Below are positions 1 through 9,581 of a DNA stretch of 64,000 bases, one piece after another. Under the pieces are notes generated by a model. That model was not told where the DNA came from. It saw nothing but the letters and a program-made list of their open reading frames with translations, and ran no database searches. Position numbers and translations under genes: made by a program. The stretch covers positions 238,436,554-238,500,553 of the forward strand of contig OY856186.1 of the NCBI GenBank assembly GCA_963693315.1. The letters run 5' to 3'. The stretch's first letter is position 1; every line of letters starts with the position of its first letter. The stretch is from Diogma glabrata (Eukaryota > Arthropoda > Insecta > Diptera > Cylindrotomidae).

Positions 1-62
1 AATCCGGGAGTCTCGCCTAGTGCTTGGTCCTACAGTCCAATCAATAAATCAATCAATCAATC
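1..62 (+). repeat. Possible retroposon 3' end with (TCAA)n tail
   Basis: The first ~40 bases are more GC-rich than what follows and run into a (TCAA)n simple repeat at about 43-62. Directly after this comes the minus-strand Penelope-like RT fragment. A short unique end followed by a tetranucleotide repeat resembles the 3' end of some non-LTR retrotransposons or SINEs inserted into the Penelope-like element. The other side lies outside the window, so no target duplication can be tested. Confidence 0.3.
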
Positions 63-271
63 AAAATTTGTACCATTAACAAAATGTCTTGGCTCAGGAG
101 CTTTTTCTGACAACAGTTTTTTCAAGACAATGTCAGCAAGAATGGGTGACAAACAATTTCCCATAGCTAAACCATATTTTTGTTTATAAAACAAATAATT
201 ATATTGAAAATAGTTATTATCAATAGTACAAACTTCAAACATTTCCAAGAATTCATTTAAAGAAAATATGG
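57..271 (-). pseudogene. PLE-1 reverse transcriptase, motif B region
   Basis: Reading the minus strand from about 271 gives FSLNEFLEMFEV, then a Tyr/Phe-rich stretch, then QKYGLAMGNCLSPILADI, ending at a stop near 57. The block Y.Q..G.AMG..LSP..AD is the hallmark of Penelope-clade RTs (usual form GLAMGNPLSP; here a Cys replaces the Pro). The reading frame continues upstream of the first Met, so that Met is not a real start. The fragment is cut at the tetranucleotide repeat at 43-62 and lacks the downstream catalytic YxDD. Confidence 0.75.
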
Positions 272-589
272 AGGGGCTGAAATCTCACAGCTCTGAGATA
301 TCAAGACTTCGGTCTGGGTTAAGGTTTTTGATATAGTTTTCGGCAAAAAACTTTTATGAGGACATGGTTTTTAGTTTTGGGCAGCGATGTATATCAAACA
401 TAACTCTTTGTTAAAGTACAAGTATTTTTTTTAATCTCTGTTTGGAAATTTATTACAAAACTAACACGAAACATCAATACGATGCCGGAAAATTATAAAA
501 GATCATAAATTAACATAATTTAGTGAAAAGATGATACAATCAGCAAACTACTCAAAAACCTCTCCATTTAGCGTTTCGAGAAAATATTA

Positions 590-1440
590 CAAAATCACAA
601 ATTCATATTTCTTTCAAAATTCCAAAAATATTGTAAAAATTAAATAAAATCAAACTTTTTTCAAAATTCTAAAAATATTCCAAAAATTATAACAAAATCA
701 AAGATTAAACTTTTTTCAAAAACCCTGAAAATATTGCAAAAATTATACAAAATCAAAAATTGAAACTTTTTTCAAAATTCCAAAAATATTCCAAAAATTA
801 GAATAAAATCAAATATTTAAACTTTTTCTAAATTCTAATAATATTCCAAAAATTCTTAAAAATTCAAAAATTCAAACTTTTTCCAAAACTCTAAAAATAT
901 TACAAAAATTATAACAATATCAAAAATTGAAACTTTTTCCAAAATTATAAAAATTAAAATAAAATCAAAAGTTTAAAATTTTTCAAAATTCTAAAAATAT
1001 TCCAAAAATTCTTACAAAATCAAAAATTGAAACTTTTTCAAAATTCCAAAAATATTCAAAAACTATAACAAATTCAAAAATGTCCATGTCCAATTTCATT
1101 TTTAATTATATTTTCAGCAAACTATTCAAAAACCTTCAATTTAGCGATTCGAGAAAATATTACAAAATCACAAATTCATATATCTTTCAAAATTCCAAAA
1201 ATATTGTAAAAATTATAATAAAATCAAACTATTTTCAACATTCTAAAAATATTCCAAAAATTATTACAAAATCAAAAATTGAAACTTTTTTCAAAATTCC
1301 AAAAATATTCCAAAAATTCTTACAAAATCAAAAATTAAAACTTTTTCCAAAATTCTAAAAATATTGCAAAAATTATTACAAAATCAAAAATACAACCTTT
1401 TTTCAAAATTCCAAAAAAAATTTAAAAACTATAACATATT
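590..1440. repeat. AT-rich minisatellite, ~55-60 bp period, with a ~575-bp higher-order copy
   Basis: Variants of the phrase CCAAAAATATTCCAAAAATT followed by ATAACAAAATC and a TGAAACTTTTTCAAAATT segment recur about every 55-60 bp, some 14 times. A larger duplication is also present: the stretch starting CAGCAAACTACTCAAAAACC near 541 recurs near 1117 with few changes and is followed by the same repeats. The 92-codon ORF at 1080-1358 is made of these repeats and is not a gene. Confidence 0.75.
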
Positions 1441-1501
1441 AAAAAATTTCCATGTCCAAATTCATTTTCAACTACATTTACGTCATGAAAACAGCTACAT
1501 T

Positions 1502-2020
1502 TTTTTCCCCGAAAAATTGGCTAAAAAAAATCAATGAAATCATTTTTTGACACGCTTGACATTATTTTTTTGACAAACTTATAATGCCATAATTCTCAAT
1601 AATCATAATAAAATTTCATTTCAAACAAACAATGTTATTTTTTTTCCAAAAATTAGGTAAAAAACTAAATAAAAATCTTTTGACACACTTGACAACATTT
1701 TTTTGACAAACTTATAATGCCATAATTCTCAATAATAATAAATAATAAAACTTCATTTCAAACAAACAATAATTTAATTTTTTTTCCAAAAAATTGGGTA
1801 AAAAAATAAATAAAAATCTTTCTTTTGACACACTTGACAACATTTTTTTGACAAACTTATAATGCAATAATCTAGATTTTGGTCTCACATACTAATCCCG
1901 ACCATCAAGATTTCTCCAAATTCAATGTTCCTACTCGTAATCACTTAAAATGAACGTTTTTTAAGCAAAAAATATGCAAATTTCCTTGTTTTGACACACT
2001 TGACGATTTTTTTGACACAC
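1502..2020. repeat. Tandem repeat, ~133-144 bp unit
   Basis: A unit containing TTTTGACACACTTGACAACA, TTTGACAAACTTATAATGCC and an AATTCTCAATAAT stretch occurs near 1549, 1682 and 1826, with a degenerate fourth GACACACTTGACG near 1990. It lies inside the block that interrupts PLE-1. Confidence 0.7.
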
Positions 2021-2294
2021 TTCCGGTACAGTTATCAAACACATCGTCCTTTCGGCTCTGCCCATTGAGTAAACCTATTTTTAGAAAAAAAATTTTTGAA
2101 ATCCGTCCAGCGGTTTTCTAGATTTCGTCGGTTGTGACGGCCGGACGGCCGACAGACAGACACACATTTTTTTTTTTTTTGCTTTTTTAGAATCAGTAGG
2201 TCCTAAAACGTCGAGAAATGCCAAAAAAAGTGGGGGTAAGAATTTCACTTTGAGCTCATGAATGTAATACTGTAGGTCTTTCAGACCGAAGTAA

Positions 2295-2719
2295 TATTAG
2301 TTATATATTCCACTTCTATCCACCTAATAATTATTATCTGTTTAGCGACATCTACTGGTATATTGGTAAATAAAGATTTTATATCAAACGATATTAAAAT
2401 GTCATATCTGCTAGTTATACATTATCAAGTATATCTTTTAGTTGATACGAATTTTTTATGTTAAAAATACTATTAACAGTTAACGGTCTTCACAATTCAG
2501 TACAAAATTTTGATAAGAAATAAACTGGTGAATTAATTGTATATATTACAATTTTTCCATCTTTAAATAAAGAATCAATGATTTTATTAACTTTGTTAAA
2601 AACCTTTTTAGTGGGATCTAACAAATTAGGTGTGTAAGTTTCACTATCCATCAATAATTCATTCATTTTAATTGAAAATTCATCCTTATACATAGTTACA
2701 GTTTTATTACCTTTGTCAC
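2295..2719 (-). pseudogene. PLE-1 reverse transcriptase, N-terminal and motif A region
   Basis: The minus strand reads SDKGNKTVTMYKDEF near 2719-2670, then a stretch to a stop near 2490. In another frame (about 2385-2300) it reads ILISFDIKSLFTNIPVDVAK, the RT motif A block in which the Asp of FDI is catalytic. At least one frameshift separates the two. The ORF that appears to start at 2798 is a chimera: its first ~25 residues are the end of the inserted foldback element, and PLE coding begins at 2719. DKGN followed by a hydrophobic/charged segment is typical of Penelope RTs. Confidence 0.75.
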
Positions 2720-3799
2720 TACAGTAATCCCTCCGACTGCGCGGTAGTTTCGTTCCAGAAAAACAGCGCGTAGTACAAAACCGTGCAATGTGAACCATAT
2801 TTTGTATGAAAATGGGGGGTTCGGTTCCAAATTTTGAAAAAAATTGAAAAAAAAAATTAATTTAAAGTTATAATTAAACCAAAACGAATATATACAGCCT
2901 GAAAAACATGTATTACTTCAACAACTCTTAAAAAAGAAAACACTTTATAAGTTAACAGATAAATTAACATAAATAACATTTCAAAAAACAACTTAAACTT
3001 ACAAAAATTATATCAATAATCTGAATTTGTTTAGAATATTCTACCTTTACAGGCTTGAAATTGAATTTGATCTGTATTGAACGTTCCAGCCACACAGTTA
3101 AAAATAAACTGAATATGTAATGCAAATTGCTACATATATGGGTCATTCTTTTACAAACCGAACATCTTTCTGACCGACACATATTTGATTTGGCTGAAAT
3201 TTTAAGGCTTTTATATAGAAAAATTTCCAAATTCTCATTTCCCAAGAAAAGAAAGATATACGTGGTCGAGAATTTTGTTGGGTTGGAAAATGGAGCGGTT
3301 CTAAATTTCGAGGATTTCGTGATTTTTGGCTTGAAGACTTATTTTCAAAGATTCATAACTTCGGTTCTGGTAATGTTAGACATTTTTTTCTGTTTTATTT
3401 TAAAGCTAAAAGATGAACTTTAAAAAAAAAATTGTTATCTACAAAAATTATTAACAAATTCCTATGTGTAAACAGTTTAGCAATAAGTCAGACACTTTCT
3501 CTCTGACATCTGCAATTTTGCTCTCTCGTGTACGAGTAGAATTAAAAATAAATCAATTTATCGAGCGCGGAAAGATAAAAATTCCATAAATTTTTGTTGT
3601 CCCGCGCTGGATAAATTAATATATTTCTAACAGTAAAACTAATTTCTACCTTAGTAGGCGAGGAAATAAAGCACAAAAATAGACCAAACCTAAGCAAATT
3701 GGCAGAGTAAGATGGATCGAGATGCGGCTTTTTGCATTCGATTCAGGAAACCGTCAGGAAAGTTTGTGAACATAGCCACTTTTCGGCAAAAATCCTCTG

Positions 3800-4703
3800 G
3801 AGTACCAGGGGAAAGGGCGGGTTATATAAACCTCATCTCTTTGAACTTTCCATAAATTCAGCTCGAAATTGATCGAAGCTCGTTACTCGGGGGTTTTTGG
3901 GGTCGCTGAACACGAATATGCTGTCGGCGATGACCCTCGGAGTACCTAGGGCCCAGGGCGGCCATGTCTAACTCATCTCCTGGAACTTTAATTAATTCAG
4001 CTCGAAATTGATCGAAGCTCGTTACTGGGGGGGTTTTGGGGCCGCTGCACACGAATATGATGTCTGCGATGACCTTCGGAGTACCTAGGGGCCAAGGCGG
4101 GTTATATACACCTCATCTCCTGGAACTTTCCATAAATACAGCTCAAAATTGATCGAAGCTCGTTACTCAGGGGTTTTTGGGGTCGCTGAACACGATGATG
4201 ATGTCGGCGATGATCCTCGGAGTACCTAGGGCCCAGGGCGGGTATGTCTAACTCATCTCCAGGAACTTTCCATAAATTCAGCTCGAAATTGATCGAAGCT
4301 CGTTACTCGGGGGTTTTTGGGGTCGCTGAACACGAATATGATGTCGGCGATGATTCTCGGAGTACCTAGGGCCCAGGGAGGGTATGTCTAACTCATCTCC
4401 AGGAACTTTCCATAAATTCAGCTTATAATTGATCGAAGCTCGTTACTCGGGGGTTTTTGGGGTCGCTGAACACGAATATGATGTCGGCGATGACCTTCGG
4501 AGTACCTAGGGGCCAGGGCGGGTTATATACACCTCATCTCCTGGAACTTTCCATAAATACAGCTCGAAATTGATCAAAGCTCGTTACTCGGGGGTTTCTG
4601 GGGCCGCTGAACACGATGATGATGTCGGCGATGATCCTCGGAGTACCTAGGGCCCAGGGCGGGTATGTCTAACTCATCTCCAGGAACTTTCCATAAATTC
4701 AGC
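3800..4703 (+). repeat. Left-arm array of 140-bp tandem repeats
   Basis: The phrase GCTCGAAATTGATCGAAGCT recurs every 140 bp with very little length variation (near 3861, 4001, 4141, 4281, 4421, 4561). Two variants can be told apart. Type A has GGGTTATATACACC and GGGGCCAGGGCGG. Type B has TATGTCTAACTCATCTCC and GGGCCCAGGGCGG. They run in the order A' B A B B A B toward the centre, a mostly alternating 280-bp higher-order pattern. ORFs in this stretch (for example 3858-4052 minus) are products of the repeat. Confidence 0.85.
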
Positions 4704-4883
4704 CAAGGTAATTCTTGTGGATGCCGAAAGCATGGATTAGCTTGTAATATTGCATGTAAAAATTGTGCAGGGTCAAACTGCACGAACATGGAAAAATTTA
4801 CGGAATCACAATCTTCAGAAAATCTGGACGAAGATTTTCTGGATGAAGAAATTAAGTGCACGTACTTCGAAGAAAATGAATAA
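4665..4883 (+). CDS. Short cysteine-rich ORF in the centre of foldback family 1
   Basis: The ORF starts in the last left-arm repeat unit; the unique part begins near 4704. It contains a cluster C-x-C-x6-C-x3-C-x2-C-x4-C, then an acidic tail (SSENLDEDFLDEE) and a stop at 4881-4883, with AATAAA-like polyadenylation signals about 15-25 bp downstream. The cysteine spacing resembles half of a CXC (tesmin/TSO1-like) motif and the cysteine-rich tails of some uncharacterised arthropod proteins; I cannot assign a family. It looks like the 3' end of a larger gene, either a lost transposase or a captured host exon. The first ~13 residues come from repeat sequence, so the Met is probably not authentic. 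Confidence 0.4.
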   Translation: MSNSSPGTFHKFSQGNSCGCRKHGLACNIACKNCAGSNCTNMEKFTESQSSENLDEDFLDEEIKCTYFEENE

Positions 4884-4984
4884 ATTGTGTAAATCAAAAT
4901 AAATAAAACATTTGTATTATAAAGACTTTAAAGCTGCTTTTTTCCTTTATTATATTCGTCGAATAAATAAGATATACTGAAGTT

Positions 4985-5700
4985 CGAGCCCTAGGTACTC
5001 CGAAGGTCATCGCAGACATCATATTCGTGTTCAGCGGCCCCAGAAACCCCCGAGTAACGAGCTTCGATCAATTTCGAGCTGTATTTATGGAAAGTTCCAG
5101 GAGATGAGGTGTATATAACCCGCCCTGGCCCCTAGGTACTCCGAAGGTCATCGCAGACATCATATTCGTGTGCAGCGGCCCCAAAACCCCCCCAGTAACG
5201 AGCTTCGATCAATTTCGAGCTGAATTAATTAAAGTTCCAGGAGATGAGTTAGACATGGCCGCCCTGGGCCCTAGGTACTCCGAGGATCATCGCCGACATC
5301 ATATTCGTGTTCAGCGACCCCAAAAACCCCCGAGTAACGAGCTTCGATCAATTTCGAGCTGTATTTATGGAAAGTTCCAGGAGATGAGGTGTATATAACC
5401 CGCCCTGGCCCCTAGGTACTCCGAAGGTCATCGCAGACATCATATTCGTGTGCAGCGGCCCCAAAACCCCCCAGTAACGAGCTTCGATCAATTTCGAGCT
5501 GAATTAATTAAAGTTCCAGGAGATGAGTTAGACATGGCCGCCCTGGGCCCTAGGTACTCCGAGGGTCATCGCCGACAGCATATTCGTGTTCAGCGACCCC
5601 AAAAACCCCCGAGTAACGAGCTTCGATCAATTTCGAGCTGAATTTATGGAAAGTTCAAAGAGATGAGGTTTATATAACCCGCCCTGGCCCCTAGGTACTC
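4985..5700 (-). repeat. Right-arm array of 140-bp tandem repeats, inverted
   Basis: The same 140-bp unit as on the left runs in the opposite orientation, with AGCTTCGATCAATTTCGAGC near 5061, 5201, 5341, 5481 and 5621. From the centre outward the variants are A B A B A', five units against about six or seven on the left. The outermost unit on both sides is the same variant (with TTTATATAACC or its complement), so unit gain or loss happened in the inner part of one arm. Confidence 0.85.
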
Positions 5701-6397
5701 CAGAGGATTTTTGCCGAAAAGTGGCTTTGTTCACAAACTTTCCTGACGATTTCCTGAATCGAATGCAAAAAACCGCATCTCGATCCATCTTACTCTGCCA
5801 ATTTGCTTAGGTTTAGTGCTTTATTTCCTCGTCTATAGTTAAAAACACGTTTTTCTTGAAAATTGAACGTAGAATACGTGGGGCAATCACTAAAAATCGA
5901 TTTTAACATTTTATTTGTTTATGACAATAGGAATTTGCTAATAATTTTTATTGACTATATTTTTTATTAAAATTCCATCTCTTAACTTTAAAATGAAATA
6001 AAACAAAAGCTTACTATCATTAATAGAACCGAAGTAATGAATTTTTGAAAATAAGTCGTCAAACCAAAAATCACAAAATTTAGATCGCCTCTATTTTCCA
6101 AAAAAAAAATCCTCGAACACGTATATCATACCAGTAAAAAATGTTTAAGCCAAATCACAAATCCGTCGGTCAGATTTTGTTCAAATCTGTTCGATTTGTA
6201 AAAGAATGACCCATGTGGGAAATTTAATTTTTTTTTTCATTTTAATTTTACGAAATTCACCTACATATTCTAAAAAAAAATTTTAAACGTCGTGCAGTGT
6301 GAAATTTTAATCGCGCATTGCGAAAATTAGTATTGAAAACTCATCTCGCGCAGTGGAAATCGCGCAGTTAAAACCCGCGCAGTCGGAGGGATTACTG

Positions 6398-6480
6398 TAT
6401 TAGTAATATAAATATTAGTATTATTTTTCTAGAAATTTATCAAGTTTTTATAGAATTTATTAAAAACACATCCAAATCAG
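6398..6480 (-). pseudogene. PLE-1 coding remnant upstream of the DKGN block
   Basis: Across the right end of the foldback element, minus-strand reading gives KLDKFLEK, then after a one-base shift NTNIYITN, which leads into the SDKGN block on the other side of the insertion. A hydrophobic strand just before xDKGN is expected in Penelope RTs. Upstream of about 6480 I cannot follow the protein with confidence. Confidence 0.45.
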
Positions 6481-7716
6481 TTATTTTATGATTTTTCTTT
6501 AAATGATGTGTAAATGTGTTAGTAAATGTATTATAAAATCAAAATTAATTTTGGAGAAACAAAGATTGGTGGATAGTTACTTAGATATAGGAATGGGAAG
6601 AACTCGCGACTGGTTGACGATAAAAGTAAGATTGGGACTTTTTTATGGCATTTATGATTTAATTGAAGACACACAATATGTAAAACGATCAAGTTAAGTT
6701 TTTTGTATAGGAAATTTTGTAGTTGATAGTAATTATAGTTAGTTATTTTTTTAATAATACAATGATGTACTGACTAAAGAGTTGTAGTATGGCACCCATG
6801 GTTGCACAATTCACCTCCAAATGAGCTAGCGACGGGTCGGGAAAATGTAGCGTGTTTCGACCAACTGGCAGACCTTCATGGTTTACCAGACCTCCTAGTA
6901 CAAACCCAGATGTTGTAGTATTTATAGTCAGGCTGCATCCGCAAGAGTCTAGTGATTATATGCAGTCAGGCTGCATTCGCAAGAGTCTATAGGGATTTTC
7001 TATATTACCGCAAATCTCTTTGAGCCAAAGTGTAATCCAGCCGGTTGTTTTTGTATTTTTTCTCGTGTGAATTTTATTGCTCATTCTTTCCAAGTTAGTA
7101 TATATAATCATTTTATATGATGATGCTATAAATCAAATGTGCTACACTGTTATAAAGCAAACATGATGAGCGTTGATGTCGCACATTTTAAAGGTTGTAA
7201 TTATATTAAAGATTGCAGTGACGAACAAGTTTGATTTCTTTTTTTCCTATTATATCTTATCATCTTTTAGGAAGAAGAAGGTTAATACGCAGCGTAGAAG
7301 ATGCTTCACAAAAAAACAAAACGAAAAAAAATTATAATTCTATCGATATTGAAACCAACAGGTTTGATTCTTATTATAAGCTGGTTGTTACCCATTAGCT
7401 GTAAAACAAATTATCTGATATACAAACTAAATTAAGATTTATAAATCAATCTTAACTAAATTAAGATTTATATATTATTATTTATATATAATTTAAGCTT
7501 AGTACGGAGTTGATTGAGAGTAGCGAAATTTTTGTGCGTTCTACAAAGCTTTCAACGGCCGTGAAAAAGTAATTAATTAAAAAGTAATTGGAGGAAATTT
7601 TGACACATTTGTAATTTGTAATCTTTTTTCATATACTGACAGCAAACTTCACTTTTAACTATATGTGTTATTATGGTTTTCCATATTATTCACTGTTTGT
7701 GTGCTTTTGTCACTTT
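6481..7716. other. Non-coding stretch, probably decayed PLE-1 5' region
   Basis: No convincing coding sequence. A 24-bp near-identical direct repeat, CAGTCAGGCTGCATCCGCAA plus AGAGTCT with one change, occurs near 6928 and 6965. A GC-richer patch lies at about 6790-6900. A short duplication of AACTAAATTAAGATTTATA is seen near 7424 and 7455. The ORF at 6503-6697 has no recognisable family. Confidence 0.4.
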
Positions 7717-7795
7717 TGAATTAAAATGCAATATTTAAAGATATACTTTTTACTGTTTATTTTTAAATTTATTTATAATAATAAAACTTCCTTAT
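7717..7795 (+). repeat. PLE-2 terminal repeat, left (inverted) copy, first part
   Basis: The sequence from TGAATTAAAATGCAATATTT to CTTCCTTAT is the reverse complement of 10602-10684. The match resumes at 8467-8481 (TTATAGTGACAATTT) after the inserted MITE. Outside these limits the two flanks differ, so they mark the repeat edges. Confidence 0.85.
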
Positions 7796-8466
7796 GGTCC
7801 AAATACATGTGCAGAATTCTGCATGCAGCGAAATTAGAACATGTGTTATTATATGAGAGCAATTACATGTAAATTCTGCATGCAGAAAAATTCTGCAAGA
7901 TATCTCTAATTCTAATTTCGCTGCACAGAGGCAGTGCTACCACAATAAAAAAAACAAAAACTACTTGAAAACTCAGATAAAAATGGATGATTTTGACATT
8001 TTGTTTGAAAATGAATTATTTTTTTCATAACTCAAAAAAAAATGAATGATATTTTTTTGAAAATGAAATTATGTTTGTAATGATTATTTGTTTATAAACA
8101 TATTCAAATATTCTAAATAATCCAAATTATAAAATAATTTAAACTTAACATTGTTAATAAATAAATTTTTGGGAAAGGATTATCGGAAACAGTGGTATAT
8201 GTAATTGGAACTTAAATATTAATTTAGACATTAACGTTTTTACAAGCAACGATTCAATTATTTTGTTTTATCTTTTAATTAAAAAGACAGTTTTCTTTAA
8301 ATTGCGACAACTTTCACTTATAACTATTTCATAATACGTAAGAACACGAACTGTTATTGTTACGAAAATTCTGCACGTCAAATATATAAAAATTCTGCAC
8401 ATCTATTTTAGATGCAGATATGCATGCAGCACTGCGTGCAGACTTTCTGCACGTGTATTTTGGGCA
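7796..8466. mobile_element. 671-bp MITE inserted in the PLE-2 terminal repeat
   Basis: The left end (GGTCCAAATACATGTGCAG) and the reverse complement of the right end (TGCCCAAAATACACGTGCAG) are imperfect terminal inverted repeats rich in CTGCA/TGCAG palindromes. TTAT occurs on both sides (7792-7795 and 8467-8470) and is single in the uninterrupted right-hand copy of the terminal repeat, so it is a target duplication of about 4 bp. No ORF is present. The intact copy at 10595-10684 shows the empty-site sequence directly. Confidence 0.8.
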
Positions 8467-8580
8467 TTATAGTGACAATTTTATTTTTGTATTTTAAAGA
8501 ATATCGATTTCGACTTACGTTATCCTCAGTTCTTAAATTATTATTACAATTTTTGCTTAGACTATTACTTTTATACTATT

Positions 8581-9131
8581 TCAACTGCTGTTTTTTATTA
8601 TTATGTTATATATTTTGTTAGTTTTAGTGTTGATTTTATCATTTAAAATATTGTTATTGTTTTTATGTTTATATATTTCTATTTCTTCCAGTCTATCTAG
8701 ATTTTGTCCTTTTCTTTTTTTATGTAATATGGTTAAATTTGTGTTGATATTGGTGTATTTGTGTTTTTCTATTTTCAAATGTTGGGCATATCTGGATTTT
8801 GGATCGCTTCTGTTAATTTCATTGGTGTGCTCGATATATATTTTTTTGAAGGACCTCCCCGTCTGGCCTATGTAAAATTTACTGCAGTCGTCACAGGTAA
8901 GCTTATAAACACCTGTGTCTAAGTTTTGGGTTTTTTTAGTTTTTAGGTAGTTTTCTAATTTATTTTTGTTTTTGTAAGCCGCAATATATCCATATTTTTT
9001 TAAGGTTTTTTGCATTATTTTGAATGTTGTTCTGTTGTATGTTACGCCTACGTATTTTTTACCTGCTAAGTTTTCTTCATTCTTCAACGTTGTTAGGGTT
9101 CGCAAATTTTTCTTGTTTTTATGTTTTATAT
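8581..9131 (-). pseudogene. PLE-2 GIY-YIG endonuclease domain
   Basis: The C-terminal domain of the PLE protein, which nicks target DNA during retrotransposition. Minus-strand reading gives a linker (KYVGVTYNRTTFKIMQKTLK), then the GIY-YIG core GVYKLTC…CSKFYIGQTGRSF, with the paired cysteines typical of Penelope endonucleases, then EH and a downstream LEEIEI that may supply the metal-binding Glu. The Arg usually found a few residues after GRSF (F..R..EH) is replaced by Ile (FKKIYIEH), which would be expected to impair activity. The frame continues upstream of the first Met to about 9131, where a one-base shift joins it to the RT frame. The stop is at 8581-8583. Confidence 0.85.
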
Positions 9132-9581
9132 TTAATGTGTCAATCTTTCATTTTTATATCCATTTTTTCTGGCTATGTATTTTATATTGTTTAGCTCGTC
9201 TTCATTATTTTCAACGTTCATCGGTATAGTGTTCAATCTATTGATCATGTGGTTGTAGGCAGCTAGTTTATGTTGGTATGGATGATGTGATTTGATATTT
9301 ATTGTTTGATCCGTTTGGGTTGGTTTTCGGAATATTTTGAATGTGTGTTTTGAATCTACATTTTTGATTGACGAATCCAAAAAGTTTATTGTGTTGTTTT
9401 CTTCATTTTCTAAGGTGAATTTAATGGAAGGTTCTATGCTGTTTATGTATTGGTGTAATAGATTAAGCTGTCTATTTGTTCCTTTGAATAATAAAATTAT
9501 ATCATCAACGTAGCGATACCAATAAATGATATTTTCTTTGTGTGGATTTGAGTTATTATATATATATATATTTTGTTTCAA
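9132..9581 (-). pseudogene. PLE-2 reverse transcriptase, catalytic YVDD and thumb region
   Basis: Minus-strand reading shows YWYRYVDDIILLF, the catalytic motif C of Penelope RTs, then INFLDSSI and FRKPTQTDQTI, both standard downstream RT blocks, then a HPYQHKLAAYNHMINRL segment. The 5' edge overlaps the previous RT piece at a (TA)n run at about 9558-9574. The preceding frame stops at this run, so a repeat-length change is the likely cause of the frameshift. The Met near 9581 is therefore not a true start. It ends with a stop and frameshift near 9132. Confidence 0.85.

Larger units (their letters stand above)
272..2294. mobile_element. ~2-kb non-coding insertion inside PLE-1, made largely of tandem repeats
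   Basis: This block separates two RT segments that are adjacent in a normal Penelope RT (…VEYITNIT and FSLNEFLEM…). Near its ends an 11-bp inverted match is visible: ACTTCGGTCTG at about 307-317 and its complement at about 2283-2293. The pentamer AATAT lies at both outer junctions and could be a target duplication. The interior contains no credible ORF, only AT-rich tandem repeats, a poly(T) tract near 2167-2180 and a GC-rich stretch near 2130-2165. It may be a non-autonomous DNA transposon. The exact ends are uncertain by about 30 bp because the ends suggested by the inverted match and by AATAT differ. Confidence 0.5.
2722..6397. mobile_element. Foldback-like DNA transposon, 3,676 bp, with TA duplication (family 1)
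   Basis: The left end starts CAGTAATCCCTCCGACTGCG and the right end is its exact reverse complement for 23 bp. TA dinucleotides flank it at 2720-2721 and 6398-6399. CAGTAATCCCTC with TA duplication resembles pogo/Tigger elements of the Tc1/mariner superfamily. The arms remain inverted copies of each other for roughly 2 kb (left 2722-4703, right about 4985-6397), more diverged in the outer part and well conserved in the tandem-repeat part. No transposase is visible. The centre holds a short cysteine-rich ORF. The element sits in the RT of PLE-1, so it is younger than that copy. Confidence 0.8.
57..6480 (-). mobile_element. Penelope-like element copy 1 (PLE-1), split by two insertions
   Basis: Three minus-strand RT pieces occur in the order expected for one Penelope-like element: 6398-6480, 2295-2719 and 57-271. 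The first and second are separated by a 3.68-kb foldback transposon with TA duplication, the second and third by a ~2-kb repeat block. The pieces carry the DKGN region, the RT motif SFDIKSLFTNIPVD and the motif GLAMGNCLSP. The YxDD catalytic motif and any GIY-YIG domain are absent, either truncated or beyond the window. Both junctions fall within conserved RT blocks, so these are insertions into an older element, not separate fragments. Confidence 0.75.

Noticed and set aside
3858..5641. ORFs in the 140-bp array (MCSGPKTPPVTSFDQFRAEL types)
   Set aside because: The same peptide is repeated every 280 bp because it is read from the tandem units; 140 is not a multiple of 3, so no extended protein is possible without breaks.
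6845..6890. Hammerhead-ribozyme-like core on the minus strand near PLE-1 5' end
   Set aside because: GTCGAAAC and a weak G-U-containing stem II are visible, but the essential CUGANGA core is not (the position reads ACCATGA), and stems I and III do not form convincingly.
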